This document shows positions 62,140 to 64,000 of a stretch of 64,000 bases of DNA, piece after piece. The notes below the pieces were generated by a model, which made no database searches, was not told the origin of the DNA, and saw nothing but the letters and a program-made list of their open reading frames with translations. The first letter of the stretch is position 1, and every line of letters begins with the position of its first letter. Source of the stretch: TMED78 sp036337035 (GTDB taxonomy: Bacteria; Pseudomonadota; Gammaproteobacteria; Steroidobacterales; Rariloculaceae); assembly GCA_036337035.1 (NCBI GenBank), contig JAYZFC010000004.1, positions 3,089 through 67,088 of the forward strand, given 5' to 3'. Made by a program: the position numbers and the translations under genes.

Positions 62140-63504
62140 CTAAAAAAGATAACTAGTAGATATTTTGAATACATTACTCTTAAAATCAAAAAAATCGATA
62201 TTTGAGTTATTATTAATATATTCATAACTTAATGTTAAAAATAGTCGGTCAGAAAAATTTCTAACTACATCAATATTAAATTGTGATAAATTGGTAACTC
62301 TATACGCAGTAGTCAATAAGCTATCAGAAGAATCATATAAATAAATATCAGCATTGTTGTATAGCGTTTGCTCAAATGATGCGCTTAAAGATGATGACCA
62401 AGTATTGGTAATAGGTATATCAACCTGTAAGCCTAAATATTGAGTTTCTCCAGAATAGCTAGTAAAAGTATCAAATACTGTGAGGTTACTATTAATATCT
62501 ATTGAACTATAATCATTATTATTTTCTATTAAATATGAATAGTTAACAAACCAATTAGTTTCTGCAATGCTCTGCAAACCAATAGCAATCATCTTCGAAG
62601 AACCTGCATACTGATAATAAGCCATATCTCCATTTACTGATTCTTGATAATTAAGCTCAGCTAATAAAACAAAATTATCATTAAGGAAAACCTCATCAAA
62701 AAGACTGATATCTATCTGATCTAGGTATTTTTTATCTGCTAACCATATTTGACTAGACGAAAGATTTATTCTCCATAAATGTGAACTAAGCCAATCTTGA
62801 TTAAAAATTCCTTCTTGCTCAATAAATACTGTATTTGCAGAAATATTATAGTCACTATAATCTGTATAATTTTCCCCAAAAAATGTTCCCCCAATATTAA
62901 TATTTGAGTTATCTAAACTAAATAAATTCATGCTTGCAGCTAATATTATATCTTGAGTGATATCATTTTGATCTGTACCAATCAAACCATTTGGATCAAT
63001 TATTCCATCTTGGCTACTTAAGCCAAGTTCAACAAATAAATAGCTACCATCCTGGGCATTATATAAAGGTTTATAATCATACGAACTATCGTTCTCTATT
63101 TCTAATAATGAATTATTTGCTAACTCATTAGCCTCCATATCATCAATCTGAATCGCTAATTGTTCTAATGAATTAATTGCTATATCTACTTCACCATTCC
63201 TAAGAGCAATCATAGAAACATAATACTTAGCAACATATGAATAATCAGAATCATTTAACAAAATAAAATAATTGAATGCTTCTGAGTCTTGATCAAGCGC
63301 ATAAAGAGTTAAACCAAGTGCATATATTATATCTATATTATAAGGCTGCTCTTCATAAAGCTGCTCAAACTCATTGAGTGCTGATATGTAATCTTCGGCT
63401 ATAAAAAAATCCACAGCTGAATCATAATCAGCACCATAGGTATTATTAATTAAAAAAAATAAAAGAAATGCTAGGTGAATAATTTTTCTCAATATAATTT
63501 TCAT
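62140..63504 (-). CDS. Putative Slam-type outer-membrane translocator (TPR + beta-barrel)
   Basis: 454 residues from the ATG; the preceding codon is a TTG. A signal peptide (ILRKIIHLAFLLFFLINNTYG) is followed by a TPR-like helical domain (about 27-150: FFIAEDYISALNEFEQLYEE, ALGLTLYALDQDSEAFNYF). A roughly 290-residue region of alternating amphipathic strands ends in YLF, a terminal Phe as in BAM substrates. This is the layout of Slam (DUF560), which moves lipoproteins such as TbpB to the cell surface, and the next gene is a TbpB-like lipoprotein. Other TPR-barrel exporters are possible; direct sequence similarity to Slam is not proven here. Confidence 0.5.
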   Translation of the reverse strand: MKIILRKIIHLAFLLFFLINNTYGADYDSAVDFFIAEDYISALNEFEQLYEEQPYNIDIIYALGLTLYALDQDSEAFNYFILLNDSDYSYVAKYYVSMIALRNGEVDIAINSLEQLAIQIDDMEANELANNSLLEIENDSSYDYKPLYNAQDGSYLFVELGLSSQDGIIDPNGLIGTDQNDITQDIILAASMNLFSLDNSNINIGGTFFGENYTDYSDYNISANTVFIEQEGIFNQDWLSSHLWRINLSSSQIWLADKKYLDQIDISLFDEVFLNDNFVLLAELNYQESVNGDMAYYQYAGSSKMIAIGLQSIAETNWFVNYSYLIENNNDYSSIDINSNLTVFDTFTSYSGETQYLGLQVDIPITNTWSSSLSASFEQTLYNNADIYLYDSSDSLLTTAYRVTNLSQFNIDVVRNFSDRLFLTLSYEYINNNSNIDFFDFKSNVFKISTSYLF

Positions 63505-63518
63505 CAAATATTTTAATT

Positions 63519-63555
63519 AAAAAAAAACCACCCAATTAATAAGATGGGTGGTTTT
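63519..63555 (-). terminator. Intrinsic terminator between the basic protein gene and the Slam-like gene
   Basis: AAAACCACCCA (63524-63534) and TGGGTGGTTTT (63545-63555) form an 11-base-pair stem with a ten-base loop. On the minus strand it is followed by a run of nine U (63527-63519). It lies 22 bases after the stop of the upstream gene and ends only about 15 bases before the start of the Slam-like gene. Confidence 0.88.
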
Positions 63556-63577
63556 AAACTAATATAAGAAAATAGCT

Positions 63578-64000
63578 TTAACTAGACTTATTTCGAGGCT
63601 GCCTAGCATTTCTACTTTTATTATTTCTTTTTCCTTTTGCAGATTTTCTTGCCTGCTTCTTTGCATCAGCTTTCAGGGAAGCCTGAAGATCTGAATTAGA
63701 ATCTATAATATCTTTAATTGTAGCTCTTTGCTGAGATTGAAGAGTCGTAAGCTGATCTCGAAGTGATTGAGTATCTTCTTTGGTAGCTCCCCCCTGACGT
63801 GCATTTTTTATGTCAGTCAATATAGATGCCATAGAAGCTCTATTTGATTCTAGAGAAGAAGATTGAGATGAAGAAGCAGCTGCTAATATCTTATCCATAG
63901 TTTTCTTAGCACTCGCACCTTTTGCAAATCTACCAGCAGCATTTGCAGTTCTTTTTTCGCTTGCTATAGTGCTTTGAAGATTAGTGTCATTTTTTATAGC
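63578..64000 (-). CDS. Basic coiled-coil protein of unknown function (5' end outside window)
   Basis: The frame is open to the window edge on the minus strand, so at least 140 residues are present and the start is missing. The visible part is Ser/Ala/Gln-rich and helical (AAASSSQSSSLESNRASMAS, LRDQLTTLQSQQRATIKDII) and ends in a strongly basic tail rich in Lys, Arg and Asn (KKQARKSAKGKRNNKSRN). I do not recognise the family. The tail could bind nucleic acid or membrane. A clear terminator follows. Confidence 0.6.
   Translation of the reverse strand, partial: AIKNDTNLQSTIASEKRTANAAGRFAKGASAKKTMDKILAAASSSQSSSLESNRASMASILTDIKNARQGGATKEDTQSLRDQLTTLQSQQRATIKDIIDSNSDLQASLKADAKKQARKSAKGKRNNKSRNARQPRNKSS

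Noticed and set aside
1..64000. CRISPR array, insertion sequences, integrase or prophage cluster
   Set aside because: No regularly spaced repeats, transposase, integrase or phage structural genes were seen; the only exact longer repeat noticed is the exbD block.

Overview
The window is a gene-dense, AT-rich stretch of a bacterial chromosome, almost certainly from a gammaproteobacterium. The main evidence is gene order: uvrC-pgsA-tRNA-Gly, fabG-acpP-fabF-mltG-tmk-holB, infC-rpmI-rplT-pheS-pheT-ihfA-merR-tRNA-Pro, and hisGDC(NB)HAF. Short intergenic gaps, convergent genes whose stop codons touch or overlap, and low G+C suggest a streamlined, probably marine, lineage. The genus cannot be named from sequence reading alone. 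No prophage, insertion sequence, CRISPR array or rRNA operon was seen.

Layout. 1-8190 holds the 3' end of a metallo-beta-lactamase-fold hydrolase, a secreted ricin-like protein, an 85-residue orphan, an SMR transporter, tRNA-Gly, pgsA, uvrC, a class II DAHP synthase, a secreted VOC protein, a one-domain MazG and fumC. 8302-13474 carries purB, mnmA and acnA. 13485-18611 (minus) is the fatty-acid/cell-wall/replication cluster. 18701-24159 (plus) is a type II secretion block, gspG to gspN, without gspC-F. 24199-30673 (minus) has alaA and an AddB/AddA-like nuclease-helicase pair. 30795-36823 has a DUF6152 protein and a TonB2-type energising operon with two exbD genes. 37434-44027 is an ilvC-leuA-ilvE-leuC-leuD-leuB operon behind an attenuator leader. 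44124-51189 is a his operon led by a TrpR-family regulator. 51186-55526 (minus) is ilvD followed by a lysC-lysA fusion. 55597-60914 (minus) is the infC-pheST-ihfA block. 61032-64000 (minus) holds a TbpB-like surface lipoprotein, a TPR/beta-barrel protein that looks like a Slam translocator, and the 3' part of a basic coiled-coil protein.

How the genes work together. The centre is an amino-acid biosynthesis island (Ile/Val/Leu, His, Lys) with two visible control devices: a classical attenuator before ilvC, and an operator-like palindrome over the predicted transcription start of the his operon. The cell envelope is the second theme: T2SS pseudopilins, TonB2/ExbB/ExbD/TtpC, an SMR pump, and a candidate Slam-lipoprotein pair. 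Two genes lack any usable ATG/GTG/TTG start. infC appears to begin with AUC, in keeping with known IF3 autoregulation, and hisF with AUU, which is not expected.

The items most worth following up are the Slam/TbpB-like pair, the ilvC leader, the his regulator with its palindrome, the AUU start of hisF, and the 66-bp identical segment shared by the two exbD genes.
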